NCBI GenBank assembly: GCA_965248395.1
Contig: OZ252103.1
Coordinates: 3,534,001-3,598,000, forward strand
Direction of reading: 5' to 3'
DNA length: 64,000 nucleotides
Source of the DNA: JAAXHH01 sp965248395
Lineage (GTDB): Bacteria > JAAXHH01
Below, one piece after another: positions 42,778-52,387 of this stretch. The first letter of the stretch is position 1. Each line of letters opens with the position of its first letter. Both the position numbers and the translations under genes were made by a program. The notes beneath the pieces are model-generated. The model searched no databases. It worked only from the letters and a program-made list of their open reading frames with translations, and was not told the DNA's origin.

Positions 42778-44973
42778 CTATCTCAGGCATCCGTCAACCC
42801 GGTGATTCAAGTCATCCGGGAGCCCATTCTGATGTAAATCCGCTGTCACACCGCTGGAAATGGCGGTGATTGACCCATCGTTGGGCTGGATGTCGCCACT
42901 GTCAACTCCTACACCGCTTGTGTCGAAGTCGTGTAAGCCTACACTGTACTGAAAATAGAGCTTATTCGTGCCCGTTCCGTGCGAGTATCGAGCTTTTTTC
43001 CTATTCGGGTAGTCTATCCTGAGCCAAACGTAAGGTCTGATCGCAGCTACTACATCGACCGGTTCACTGAAGACCACTTCAACCTCAATAATCTCTCGAT
43101 TATCATAGTATGATCCTTGTTCCGGTGTGGAAGAAATCCTCACGCTTACGATCGTAGGTTTCGATGGCTCGTCCTCCAGCACCACCTCGGCGGATGCCGG
43201 CGATTCCGTAGAGACGTTTTCAGGAAGATCGACTAACGTCATCCGGATGAACTCTTCTGTACCTTCATCCTGATCCTCGTCCGTAAGGGCTACCACGGAG
43301 AAAGTCTTGACGCTTTCGTCGGGTTCGAAGGTCACACTGGACGGCACACCGATGTAGTCGTCCGGCCCGGCACCGTTTTCCTCTACAACCTCAATGGGCA
43401 CCGTGACCGGCATGCTTCCCGCCGCAGGGTCCAGATGTACCTCGATCTCGACACCATCCGGGCTTCCCTCGACGGTGGTGTATTGGGTCGCGCCAAAGCA
43501 GACCGTATGGGTCAGCTTTGAGACTTCAACGGCAGGTGACCATTCTCCGAAACCTTCCCGGTTACTGGCCCGTACCTGTACCTCGTAGGCCAATTCGGTC
43601 AAGCCGTCGATCGTGACCGAGGTGTCCGTCAAAAAGTCGCCCACTTCCTCGGTCCAGGCCGCCTCCCCGAAGGGACGGTAACGATAGTCGTAATCGTTTA
43701 CCTCGAAACCTTCGGGGAACGGCACCAGGGAACCGTCTTCAAAAAAACCGGCCGGATCGAGCCAGGACACCTCGAGCATGGTGTCGTCCGATTCCAGGAA
43801 CCTTGCATTCACGATAGAGGGTGGCGCGGGGACGCCCACGTCCTTGACCCGGATGGTAAAGTCAAGCAGCGATCCGCTGCATCCCGTTGGATTTCCTTCC
43901 AGGTTGATGTTATTGATGTCATGCGTGTTTACCGCACGTAACCGGTATACATTGTCCCCATCCTCGTCAGCGGGCGATTCAAAGTCCGGAGTCGAATTGA
44001 AGGACAACCGCACCGTACCGGAAGTCGACCTGGCCTCTGACGCCACTGTAAACAGGTCATTGTCTTCTCCCCAGTCTTCGAAGGAATAAAAGCCTGAGAA
44101 CGTTACGATCTCGCATCGGATCGTACGAGGCGCACGGTCCAACCTCCAGTCTCTGTGCCCGGCTGTAACTCCGGTCCACGTGGGAAACGCGCCGTCAGCG
44201 GGCGCTGATGTGCCCTCGTACCAGTCGATGGCATTGGGGTTTTCCCATTGCTGATCTGCCACGTATTCCGCGGGTGCCGAGAACTGGGCGGAAGCGTCGT
44301 ATACTACGAACAGGCCATAGACCTCAGGGATGCTTTCCGCGGTTCCGTCGCTGGCGTAGATTGCAGACTGTACAACGGGTATGTTGGCCCGCCCTCCGTA
44401 GACTGCGGAGAACACTGCCGGCGTGATGTCACCATCGGGCAGAATCCCGAAGCGGTTACCCTCTCGGGTGATACTCAACAGGACTTCTTCAGGTGTCTGG
44501 ATGCCGTTCCCGTCCGACAATGCGAACGCAAACCGATATGACAGATCGTCTCCATCGGGATCCGTAGCCGGTTCTCCCGAAAACGCCAGAAACGCCGCAG
44601 GGCCTCTCGGCATCAGGAGGACCCGGTTCCCGTTAGTTTGAGGCCGGTTCAATACAGGGGGATGGTTCGATCCGTGCGATTTCCCCACCATCCCGGATCC
44701 GGTTTCGCTGCCGGGAAACTTTACTGCAGCATCCGTATCCCCAGTGGATATCTCGGTGCCGGAGTTGGTTTTTGCACTTCCTGCATTCGGATCAGCCGCG
44801 GTCAATCCAGGCTGGCTGTCCGAAGTCACCGCCACCACTTTCCCGGCGGGAATCCGTTCCACCGTCTGAGCTGGTTGCGACGAGTTTAGCGGATTGGAAG
44901 ACTTGCTGCAGGCGGCTGCAAGAAATGTAATCATGAAAGAAAAAACGAAGAAGAGTTTGGTAGGCCGATACAT
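42778..44973 (-). CDS. Large surface lipoprotein with Fn3, Calx-beta and C-terminal beta-sandwich domains
   Basis: A 731-aa protein from ATG 44973, chosen because AAGGGAG lies seven bases upstream. It has a signal peptide and lipobox (FLAAAC), a cadherin-like region near DGDDLSYRFAFALSDGNG, a fibronectin-III-like unit (PPSIVNARFLESDDTMLEVS), a Calx-beta-like unit (VPIEVVEENGAGPDDYIG) and the terminal domain ending LPDDLNHRVDGC. It is probably an outer-surface binding protein. It lies 136 bases upstream of the shorter paralogous lipoprotein gene. Confidence 0.8.
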   Translation of the reverse strand: MYRPTKLFFVFSFMITFLAAACSKSSNPLNSSQPAQTVERIPAGKVVAVTSDSQPGLTAADPNAGSAKTNSGTEISTGDTDAAVKFPGSETGSGMVGKSHGSNHPPVLNRPQTNGNRVLLMPRGPAAFLAFSGEPATDPDGDDLSYRFAFALSDGNGIQTPEEVLLSITREGNRFGILPDGDITPAVFSAVYGGRANIPVVQSAIYASDGTAESIPEVYGLFVVYDASAQFSAPAEYVADQQWENPNAIDWYEGTSAPADGAFPTWTGVTAGHRDWRLDRAPRTIRCEIVTFSGFYSFEDWGEDNDLFTVASEARSTSGTVRLSFNSTPDFESPADEDGDNVYRLRAVNTHDINNINLEGNPTGCSGSLLDFTIRVKDVGVPAPPSIVNARFLESDDTMLEVSWLDPAGFFEDGSLVPFPEGFEVNDYDYRYRPFGEAAWTEEVGDFLTDTSVTIDGLTELAYEVQVRASNREGFGEWSPAVEVSKLTHTVCFGATQYTTVEGSPDGVEIEVHLDPAAGSMPVTVPIEVVEENGAGPDDYIGVPSSVTFEPDESVKTFSVVALTDEDQDEGTEEFIRMTLVDLPENVSTESPASAEVVLEDEPSKPTIVSVRISSTPEQGSYYDNREIIEVEVVFSEPVDVVAAIRPYVWLRIDYPNRKKARYSHGTGTNKLYFQYSVGLHDFDTSGVGVDSGDIQPNDGSITAISSGVTADLHQNGLPDDLNHRVDGCLR

Positions 44974-45188
44974 AGGGTAGCTCCCTTGTAGCAAGATGGG
45001 GGATTGGGGAGGAACTACGGCTATGTCGACCGGGGGGCGAACGGGGCTGCCGGTTGCGGTTTACTACGGAGAGGATTTGCGGTTTTTCATCGGTATCCTC
45101 GAGAGTGAATGGAGTCGGCACCGGGTCTGGTGTCATACAATCCGCGGCGGATCTTGAATTGACGTGAAATCCTGCTATTTCCGCCAAC

Positions 45189-46522
45189 AGAGTCTGTAAC
45201 AAGTTTTGTGTAACTGGCAATAGCCTGTATCTTGCTCACAAGGAGGAAGTGCTATGGCCAGAGAAAGAAAACCCTCAAGTAAGATCGACCGTCTTTTGGA
45301 CGAGCTCATGGAAGACGGGGTGGACGCCGAGGACCTTTTCGGCGAAGACGGCCTGCTCAAGCGCATGAAGAAGCGCATGGCCGAGCGGATCCTGGAAGCC
45401 GAGCTCACCGATCATCTCGGCTACGAGAAGCATGCCCCCGATGGCAGGAACCGCGGCAACAGTCGCAACGGCAAGACCACCAAGACGCTCAAGGACGACA
45501 AGGGCGCTCTGCCGGTAGAGATCCCCCGGGACCGCGAAGGCAGCTTCGATCCGAAGTTGATCCGCAAGTACCAGACACGCTGGCCGGACTTCGACGACAA
45601 GATCATCTCCATGTACGCAAGGGGCATGAGCACCCGGGATATCCAGGGCCATATCGAAGATCTCATGCCGGGTGTCCATCTCGCCCGAATTGGTCTCGCG
45701 GATCACCGACGCCGTGACCGACGAGGCCCTGGCCTGGCAGTCGCGGCCCCTGGATGAGATCTACCCGATCCTGTTCCTGGATGCCCTGTTCGTCAAGATA
45801 CGTGATAGCGGCAGCATCAGGAACAAGGCAGTCTACTTGGCCCTGGGCGTTAACCTGCACGGCGACAAGGAACTCCTGGGGCTCTGGATCGAGCAGAACG
45901 AAGGGGCAAAGTTCTGGCTCCACGTACTGACCGAACTGAAGAACCGGGGCGTTGCCGATATCTTCATCGCCTGCTGCGACGGGCTCTCTGGCTTTCCGCA
46001 GGCCATAGAGACGGTGTATCCCAGGACCCAGGTGCAACTCTGCATCGTACACATGGTGCGTAACAGCCTGACCTACGTCTCCTGGAAGGACCGTAAGCAG
46101 GTGGCCAAGGATCTCCGGGCGATATACCAGGCCGCTACCTTGGAGCAGGCCGAGGCCGCGCTGGATCGCTTCGCAGAACACTGGGATAAGCAATATCCCA
46201 CGATCAGCCGGCTATGGCGCAGGCACTGGGACCACTTGAGCCCGTTCTTCGCCTTCCCACAGGAGATCAGGAAGGTCATCTACACTACCAATGCCATCGA
46301 ATCCATGAACCGGGGACTGCGCAAGATCATCAAGACCAAAGGCGCTTTCCCCACAGACGAGGCGGCCAGGAAACTGCTCTATCTGGCTCTGCTCAATCTG
46401 TCCCGAAGGTGGACCCGGCCCCTTGTCCACTGGACGGCCGCCATCAACCAGTTCGTCATCATGTACGAAGACAGAGTGCCCATCACATGAAACAGTCAGT
46501 TACACAAAATACGTGACAGACC
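45189..46522 (+). mobile_element. IS256-family insertion sequence, copy 2 (frameshifted)
   Basis: A 1334-bp copy of the element at 16990-18322, in opposite orientation. The ends are AGAGTCTGTAAC and GTGACAGACC (complement GGTCTGTCAC), with inner TTTTGTGTAACTG. It is flanked by the perfect 8-bp duplication CCGCCAAC (45181-45188 and 46523-46530). One extra base relative to copy 1 explains the length difference. Confidence 0.93.
45254..46490 (+). pseudogene. IS256-family transposase, frameshifted
   Basis: The frame from ATG 45254 matches copy 1 up to GHIEDL, then a one-base insertion near 45662-45672 (CTCATGCCGGGTG versus CTCTACGGGGTG) shifts it to a stop at 45757. The correct frame resumes as SISPELVSRITDAVTDEALA from about 45675 and runs to 46490 with all three catalytic residues. 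Copy 1 could mobilise it in trans. Confidence 0.9.
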
Positions 46523-46592
46523 CCGCCAACATGCCCAGTGTCAGTTTCTGCTGTTTAAACTCACCGAAGACATACATCAGAAATCTAACCAT
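46523..46592 (-). other. Possible 5' end of an ORF cut by IS copy 2
   Basis: From ATG 46592 the minus strand reads MVRFLMYVFGEFKQQKLTLG and then ML before the IS, with GGGAGAG five bases before the ATG. Joining across the target duplication continues LAEIAGFHVNSRSAADC in the flank at 45180 and below. The continued frame then overlaps the lipoprotein gene, so it may not be a real gene. The rest of the 46523-46834 gap shows nothing I can support. Confidence 0.3.
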
Positions 46593-46834
46593 TACAACTC
46601 TCCCGGACACGCGGTCACTGGCGACTACTCTTTATGTTAGACGTTGACCAAAACTCAGGAGTTCCCGTTGGCAAACGAAAAGGTTTCAATGCAGGCTTGT
46701 GATTCATGAGGTGACATCCGATCAGCACCGATTAGCACTGGCATGCCGGCCACGAAATTCGCATTTTAGGTGTCATCTCATTCAAATGAAACTTGCATTT
46801 GAAATACGATTTGATGTACGAAAGGAACGATCTC

Positions 46835-47722
46835 ATGGCGATGGTTGACATGAAGCAGATCCACTCCCTGGAGGACGCGACCAATCTCCTGGCGAATCCG
46901 GGTGAACTCCGGCAACGGGCAAAAGAGGACGGGTGCCTGTTCTTCCGCGGCCTGTTCGACCCGGAGTGCGTACTTGAGGTGAGACGACAGGTGCTTGAAG
47001 TGTGCCGGGAACACGGCTGGCTCGCGGATGAATCGGACCTGATGGAAGGCATCGCGAATCCCGGTATCCGCGTGGGCGAAAGCGGCGTCCCGCGGTGGCA
47101 GGCCTTCTACGAGGACCTCCTGCGTGTACGCGATTTTCACGCGCTTGCGCTTGAGCCCGCGATTATCCGAATGTTCGAAGCGCTCTTTGGTGAATCCGTA
47201 CTTGCCCACAGCCGGAATATCTGCAGGGTTGTATTCCCCGACATGAACACCCATTCGACCCCTCCACACCAGGACAACTATTTCATCGGTGGATCGGACG
47301 AGACGTGGACGGCCTGGATTCCCCTGGGCGATTGTCCCGAGAAACTCGGCGGACTCGCCGTCAACCGGGGATCACACCGTCACGGCATCCTGGAGACGTC
47401 CGAAGGCGTGGGTCCGGGCGGCCGTCAAGTAGCCGTCGAAGACGATTCCTCCTGGGTCGGTGGCGACTATGCGTGCGGCGACGTGATCGTACTCCACAGC
47501 CTGACGATCCACCAGGGCCGGGACAATATCACATCGGACCGCCTCCGGTTATCGGCCGACTACCGGTACCAGCCAAGAAGTCATCCTGTGCGAGAGGATT
47601 CGCTGCAACCCCATATGAACTGGTTGACGTGGGAAACGGTATACGAGCAGTGGGATAAGGACGATCCGGTGAAGTACTACTGGAAGGACTGGAACCTGGA
47701 CGTGGTCGAGCGGGAACCGTGA
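46835..47722 (+). CDS. Phytanoyl-CoA dioxygenase (PhyH) family protein
   Basis: A 295-aa PhyH protein. Iron ligands are PPHQDNYF (His145, Asp147) and the distal His in SLTIHQGRDN; DRLRLSADYRY carries the likely 2-oxoglutarate Arg. ATG 46835 is chosen because AAAGGA precedes it by eight bases; an upstream start at 46793 lacks a site. It begins a three-gene PhyH-SDR-PhyH group (gaps of 18 and 31 bases). Confidence 0.9.
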   Translation: MAMVDMKQIHSLEDATNLLANPGELRQRAKEDGCLFFRGLFDPECVLEVRRQVLEVCREHGWLADESDLMEGIANPGIRVGESGVPRWQAFYEDLLRVRDFHALALEPAIIRMFEALFGESVLAHSRNICRVVFPDMNTHSTPPHQDNYFIGGSDETWTAWIPLGDCPEKLGGLAVNRGSHRHGILETSEGVGPGGRQVAVEDDSSWVGGDYACGDVIVLHSLTIHQGRDNITSDRLRLSADYRYQPRSHPVREDSLQPHMNWLTWETVYEQWDKDDPVKYYWKDWNLDVVEREP

Positions 47723-47740
47723 TGAGCGCTGACCCGCAAC

Positions 47741-48769
47741 GTGGACATGCCCAATAACTTCTCCAAAGTCATCAAGCACCTGGTGCGATTGTTCCTCCGC
47801 AAACAGATGGCGGTACCGGTAGATATGTCGGGACGCCATGTGATCGTGACCGGGGCGTCACCTGGTTCGCTCGGGTACGAAACCGCAAGGATCCTCGCAG
47901 GCTGGGGGGCAAAGGTCGTGGCGACCCGTGTCCGCAATGTGGCTCCGATGGAAGCGTCGCTGAAGGACGACCTGCGAAAACGCGGCGCTGAAGAGAACAA
48001 CATCACGGCGCACGCGCTGGATCTCCGTGATCCGGACAGCGTCAATGGCTTCGTCACTTGGTATGGCGACAAACACCAGGGTAAACTCCATGTTCTGGTC
48101 AACAACGCGGGCATTTTCAAAAAGACCCTCACACAGCCCAGGAAACCGCCATTAACCGAGGATGGCGTCGAAGTCCACTGGCGGACCAATTACCTCGGCG
48201 CTTTTCACCTGACATGGGCGCTGCTTCCGCTTCTGCAACGGTCTGGGCTCGAAAGCGGCGACGCGCGGGTCGTCAACGTGTCTTCCGGTCAGCACGACCG
48301 GGTCGGGAACGAGGACCTGTTCAATGAGGGACCGCGCAACGGAGAGCCGCGCCACGGGGAGCCGCGTTACCACTCCTGGGACGCGTACGGAAAATCGAAA
48401 CTGGCGATGATTCACATGGCATATGAAATCGAAAGACGATTTGCTGAATCACACAACCTGCACGCGATGGCAGTACATCCGGGAGTCGTAATGACCAACC
48501 TGACCCTGCCGCAGGCGTTTCGCGGACGGATCGGCAAGGCATTGTATCGAATCAGTTCCGTGCTGACCTCGCTGGTCCTGCTGTCCCCGAATGCCGGGGC
48601 GCAGACCTTCGTGATGTGCGCGAGCACAAAGTCGATCCAGGGTGGGAAATACTACGAGCGCTGCGCCATCGCCGAGCCGAGCGCGGACAGCCATGACGCA
48701 GACGCCTCGAGACGACTGTGGGACCAGTCTGAACAGTGGGTAGGGACCCTCGCACAGCACGCACGGTAA
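47741..48769 (+). CDS. Short-chain dehydrogenase/reductase
   Basis: A 342-aa SDR. The cofactor loop is VTGASPGSLGYE, followed by VNNAGIF, VNVSSGQ and the catalytic YGKSK. The layout with an N-terminal hydrophobic/basic helix and FHLTWALLPLL resembles retinol dehydrogenase/WWOX-type SDRs that act on lipid-like alcohols. It lies between two PhyH genes in one likely operon, suggesting hydroxylation followed by oxidation of the same substrate. Confidence 0.88.
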   Translation: MDMPNNFSKVIKHLVRLFLRKQMAVPVDMSGRHVIVTGASPGSLGYETARILAGWGAKVVATRVRNVAPMEASLKDDLRKRGAEENNITAHALDLRDPDSVNGFVTWYGDKHQGKLHVLVNNAGIFKKTLTQPRKPPLTEDGVEVHWRTNYLGAFHLTWALLPLLQRSGLESGDARVVNVSSGQHDRVGNEDLFNEGPRNGEPRHGEPRYHSWDAYGKSKLAMIHMAYEIERRFAESHNLHAMAVHPGVVMTNLTLPQAFRGRIGKALYRISSVLTSLVLLSPNAGAQTFVMCASTKSIQGGKYYERCAIAEPSADSHDADASRRLWDQSEQWVGTLAQHAR

Positions 48770-48800
48770 AATCCGGAATCGATACACAGGAACATCTAAT

Positions 48801-49562
48801 TTGGACAACGAATTACTGAAAAGGGGGTTCGTACCCCGGCCACTGACGGACGCGCAACGCAGCGCGCTGGACACCGATGGCTTCATCGTTCTAAAGGAGA
48901 TCATCTCGCCAGACTGGCTCTTCGAGCTGCGCCATGCATTTGATGCGGTATTCGACTGCGAGGACGATAAAGCCGGCGCGGAGGTCGCCCAGATGGAAGG
49001 CGTGCGCCGGCTTGCCGATCTGGTCAACAAGGGATCGGTATTCGATGCGGTTTACCTGCAGCCTGAGCTCTTGACGGCAGTCTTCCATGTCTTGCAAAGG
49101 CCGTTTAAGCTGCACTCGCTCAACGGGCACGACCCGCTTCCCGGCAGTGGGTTACAGGCGCTGCACGCCGATTGGGGCCAACCTGCCGCGCCTGGCGGAC
49201 CGTATCATGTCGCCAACTCCATGTGGATGCTCGACGATTTTACCCAGGTCAACGGTGCGACACGCTGCGTGCCCGGCAGCCACCGAAAACCCGGCAGGAT
49301 TGCCGACCACGTAACCGATCGCCTGGCGGACCACCCCGACCAGGTACATCTGACAAGCCGTGCGGGTTCGGTTGCGGTATTCAACGGCAGCCTCTGGCAC
49401 AGCTCGTATCTCAACCTCAGCGGCGCCCCTCGCCGGACCCTGCACTGCGCCTTTATAGCCCGTGAACACCCCCAGCAGACAAATCAGCGGGAGTACTTGC
49501 AGCCCGCGACCGCCCAACGGCTATCCCCGCTGGCACGCTACATCCTGGACGTCCCTCGGTAG
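48801..49562 (+). CDS. Phytanoyl-CoA dioxygenase (PhyH) family protein
   Basis: A 253-aa PhyH protein starting at TTG 48801 (AGGAA upstream). Iron ligands: QALHADWG (His122, Asp124) and SLWHSSYLN; RRTLHCAF provides the Arg. MLDDFTQVNGATRCVPGSH is very like the PhyH at 2503, so these two are the closest pair in the window. Third gene of the PhyH-SDR-PhyH group. Confidence 0.9.
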   Translation: MDNELLKRGFVPRPLTDAQRSALDTDGFIVLKEIISPDWLFELRHAFDAVFDCEDDKAGAEVAQMEGVRRLADLVNKGSVFDAVYLQPELLTAVFHVLQRPFKLHSLNGHDPLPGSGLQALHADWGQPAAPGGPYHVANSMWMLDDFTQVNGATRCVPGSHRKPGRIADHVTDRLADHPDQVHLTSRAGSVAVFNGSLWHSSYLNLSGAPRRTLHCAFIAREHPQQTNQREYLQPATAQRLSPLARYILDVPR

Positions 49563-49575
49563 CTCATCTGATCGT

Positions 49576-50991
49576 CTATCCAAACAACTCCTGTACCTGG
49601 TCCCGTGCCCGCTCAATCACGGTTTCGAGACAGCCTGGGGCAAGCTTGGCCCAGTAGGTGACATCTTCGTTGGCTTCGTGTCCACCGCGGGAATAAGCCT
49701 CCCTCGTCGGCAGGTAACCGACATAGTGCGTCGTGAGGTGCGCTGGAAATAGGTAGGAAGCTGGCGAGTTTAATTTGAGCGCCAGTTGCCCTTCCACAAA
49801 AGGCTCCCCGGGGAGGCCTATAATACAAAGATCACCGATGCGAAAGGCCTGGATCTCATAGCTGAACTCGCCGTCCCGCTGCCGGCATAGTTCGACGCTG
49901 CGGGTCGATGCCGCACGAAACCAGCGCGGTTCCACTTGCCCGTTCGCTTCGCGCGGCGGTTTTGGATGCTCGGCGAGTATCGCATCGACTTCGCGCAGAC
50001 GCTCGTCCGGTACCTCGCGAAAGGGCAGGCCGATCTTGTCGATTCTGGTATCCAGCGCAGCGTTGCCGGCGAACGCCATGTTGTGCACAATTCGTTCGCT
50101 CAGACAGGATAATCCGCGCCCCATACGCTGGTGGTCCGGCTGGAAATCCTGGTCGAAGGGGTGCCAGGGGTTGATGTTGCCACAACATCCGTTGACGACC
50201 AGCGGCACGGCGTCGTGGCCGAACATCTGCTGCATCTCCCAGGCCCAGGCGCCAGGCCAATCCGCCGACGCGGACAGGAAGGTCTCCCTGTTTCCATATG
50301 CATTGACCGGGTGACACGTGTAGTGCAGGAGAAAGGCCAGCGGTTTCCTATCCATATCCTGGACGCAGCACACACCTACCTCCGGGTCCATCGGTCCTTC
50401 CAGGTAACATATATCCGAGATCCCGAAAGGCTGATGCTCCCGGCCCAGCGGCTTGGGCATGGCTATGGTGCCGTCCCTGCGAATGCCGCGCCGGTTGAAA
50501 GCCAGGTCACCCAACACGCCGCGGCCCAGACCGATGCGCACGGGTTGCAGCCTGCCCGCTGCTTCGACCGCGGCCTCCACTGCAGCGGCTGCAGCCCGGT
50601 CGCCATAGGCGCGCTCGGCTCCACGCAGATACTCCGTCTCCTCGCTGGTCACCAATGGAAAATCCGGATCCAGCATAAAGTAACCGAGGCTCGGGGCGGA
50701 ATGCGTCTGTGTCGCCTGGACCATGATTGCGTCTCGTGCAATGCCTGTTTGCTCGCAGATGGCTGCGCGGATCTGGTCCGTGTATTCGCCGGTGACAATA
50801 GTGAGATCAAGAATCACCAGGCAAACGCGCCGCCCGTCCGCCTCAAAGACAATTGCTTTGGCAAAAAGCGGATCCATCACGGCCTGGGCCGGACGGTGGT
50901 CACCGGCTCCGCTACCCGCCAGATGTGTCCCCACCGGAGGGGTTATGTCGATCATCGCCGCACCGGCACTCAACTGGTTTGACTCGTTCAT
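49576..50991 (-). CDS. Neutral-ceramidase-like protein
   Basis: A 471-aa protein related to neutral/alkaline non-lysosomal ceramidases: AAMIDITPPVGTHLAGSG, VQATQTHSAPSLGYF, LHYTCHPVNAYG, NGCCGNINPWHP and ALKLNSP. In true ceramidases His and Tyr residues bind Zn; here the THSAPS and CHPV blocks keep candidate His ligands. No signal peptide is visible, and the sequence is shorter than classical ceramidases (about 650 aa), so the substrate is uncertain. Convergent with the PhyH gene, 13 bases apart. Confidence 0.8.
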   Translation of the reverse strand: MNESNQLSAGAAMIDITPPVGTHLAGSGAGDHRPAQAVMDPLFAKAIVFEADGRRVCLVILDLTIVTGEYTDQIRAAICEQTGIARDAIMVQATQTHSAPSLGYFMLDPDFPLVTSEETEYLRGAERAYGDRAAAAAVEAAVEAAGRLQPVRIGLGRGVLGDLAFNRRGIRRDGTIAMPKPLGREHQPFGISDICYLEGPMDPEVGVCCVQDMDRKPLAFLLHYTCHPVNAYGNRETFLSASADWPGAWAWEMQQMFGHDAVPLVVNGCCGNINPWHPFDQDFQPDHQRMGRGLSCLSERIVHNMAFAGNAALDTRIDKIGLPFREVPDERLREVDAILAEHPKPPREANGQVEPRWFRAASTRSVELCRQRDGEFSYEIQAFRIGDLCIIGLPGEPFVEGQLALKLNSPASYLFPAHLTTHYVGYLPTREAYSRGGHEANEDVTYWAKLAPGCLETVIERARDQVQELFG

Positions 50992-51202
50992 GGGTTTCCT
51001 TTCGATTTGTCAGTGCCGTTTAGACTTGACATATTCGTAAATTTTAATTGGGTCACAGTAGACAAGAATTGTGTTAATCAGCGTGGCATAGCGGCGCGAT
51101 CGATCTGAAGGTGAAGCAGGTAACCAGGGATTTTGCCGCCGGCTAGATGATGAAGACTGACATACAGAATGTACACACCATTTGTGAAAGGGGTATTCGA
51201 TC

Positions 51203-52342
51203 ATGATAGAATGGCTTGGTATCGGCCACCTTTTCGAGTTAACCCGGACGGAAGCCATTGCGGGTTATTTCACTCCGCTCGTGATCTTCGCCGTGTTTTT
51301 CCTGGTGCAACTCATTCTGCCAGGCAGGCGGGTTCCCGGCTACGTCATCAATCCCGAGACCGGTGAACCGCGCAACTACCGGCTCAACGGCATGCTCGTG
51401 TTCCTGATCATGCTGATCGTCTGGGCGTTCGAACTCACCGGATTGCCTCGCGACTGGTTCTACCGAACCTCGATTTACGCCGTGGCCGGCGGAACGGTCT
51501 TCAGCATAACCTTCACCCTGATTGCTGTGTTCACCCAACCGGAAGGCAAGGTAAAGAATCGGTTCCTGGCGTGGTGGTATGGGAGGGCACAGGAAATCGC
51601 GTTCTTCAACGAACGTATCGATGTGAAGATGTACATGTACGTCGTAGGCGGGTCGATGCTGTCGCTCAACGCCCTGTCCGGGGCGGTGTACCACTACGAA
51701 CTATTCGGCGAAAACTCCAACCCGGGCGTATTCCTCTATGCGGCGTTCTTCACCTTCTACATACTGGACTACTTCGTCTTCGAGCGCGTGCAGCTTTACA
51801 CCTACGACCTGATTCACGAGAATGTCGGCTTCAAATTGATCTGGGGTTGTCTCGTGGTCTACGGATGGCTGTTCATCCTTCCGCTGTGGGGCATGGCCGC
51901 GTACCCGAACCCCGGCTTTTCACCGGCATGGACGAACTTCTGGCTCATCGGAACGTCAGCGCTGTTCCTGTTGGGATGGAGCATATCCCGCGGCGCAAAC
52001 CTGCAGAAATATACGTTTAAACGGTGGCCCGAACGCAAGTTTCTCGGGCTCATCGAGCCCAGGTACATTGAGGCTGGAGACCGCAAGATCCTCTACAGTG
52101 GCCTGTGGGGCGTTGCCCGCCATTTCAACTACATGGGCGAGGGATTCCTCTCCCTGTCCATCGCCCTGATATTCGGCCACTTCACCAATTTCTGGGCCTG
52201 GACCTATTTCCTCTTCATCGTCTCGATGTTCTCCTACCGTCAACTTGATGACGACAGGCACTGCGCCGAGAAATACGGCGCCGAAAAGTGGGCAGAATAT
52301 CAGAAAAAAGTGAAGTACCGGATCGTGCCGGGGATTTATTAA
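51203..52342 (+). CDS. ERG4/ERG24-type sterol-reductase-like membrane protein
   Basis: A 379-aa protein with about nine membrane helices. The C-terminus has the family signature of delta-14/delta-7 sterol reductases: LYSGLWGVARHFNYMGEGFL, SYRQLDDDRHCAEKYG and WAEYQKKVKYRIVPGIY. The family reduces ring double bonds of sterols using NADPH, and the conserved RxxDDxxC-KYG-W-EYxxxVxYRIxPGIY block is intact. It is rare in bacteria; the substrate could be a sterol or another isoprenoid. It stands alone between the divergent ceramidase-like gene and a convergent PhyH gene. Confidence 0.85.
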   Translation: MIEWLGIGHLFELTRTEAIAGYFTPLVIFAVFFLVQLILPGRRVPGYVINPETGEPRNYRLNGMLVFLIMLIVWAFELTGLPRDWFYRTSIYAVAGGTVFSITFTLIAVFTQPEGKVKNRFLAWWYGRAQEIAFFNERIDVKMYMYVVGGSMLSLNALSGAVYHYELFGENSNPGVFLYAAFFTFYILDYFVFERVQLYTYDLIHENVGFKLIWGCLVVYGWLFILPLWGMAAYPNPGFSPAWTNFWLIGTSALFLLGWSISRGANLQKYTFKRWPERKFLGLIEPRYIEAGDRKILYSGLWGVARHFNYMGEGFLSLSIALIFGHFTNFWAWTYFLFIVSMFSYRQLDDDRHCAEKYGAEKWAEYQKKVKYRIVPGIY

Positions 52343-52387
52343 GAGGGGTCTTGCGATGGATTACCAAAAGGGGGTCGTTGTGGATAC

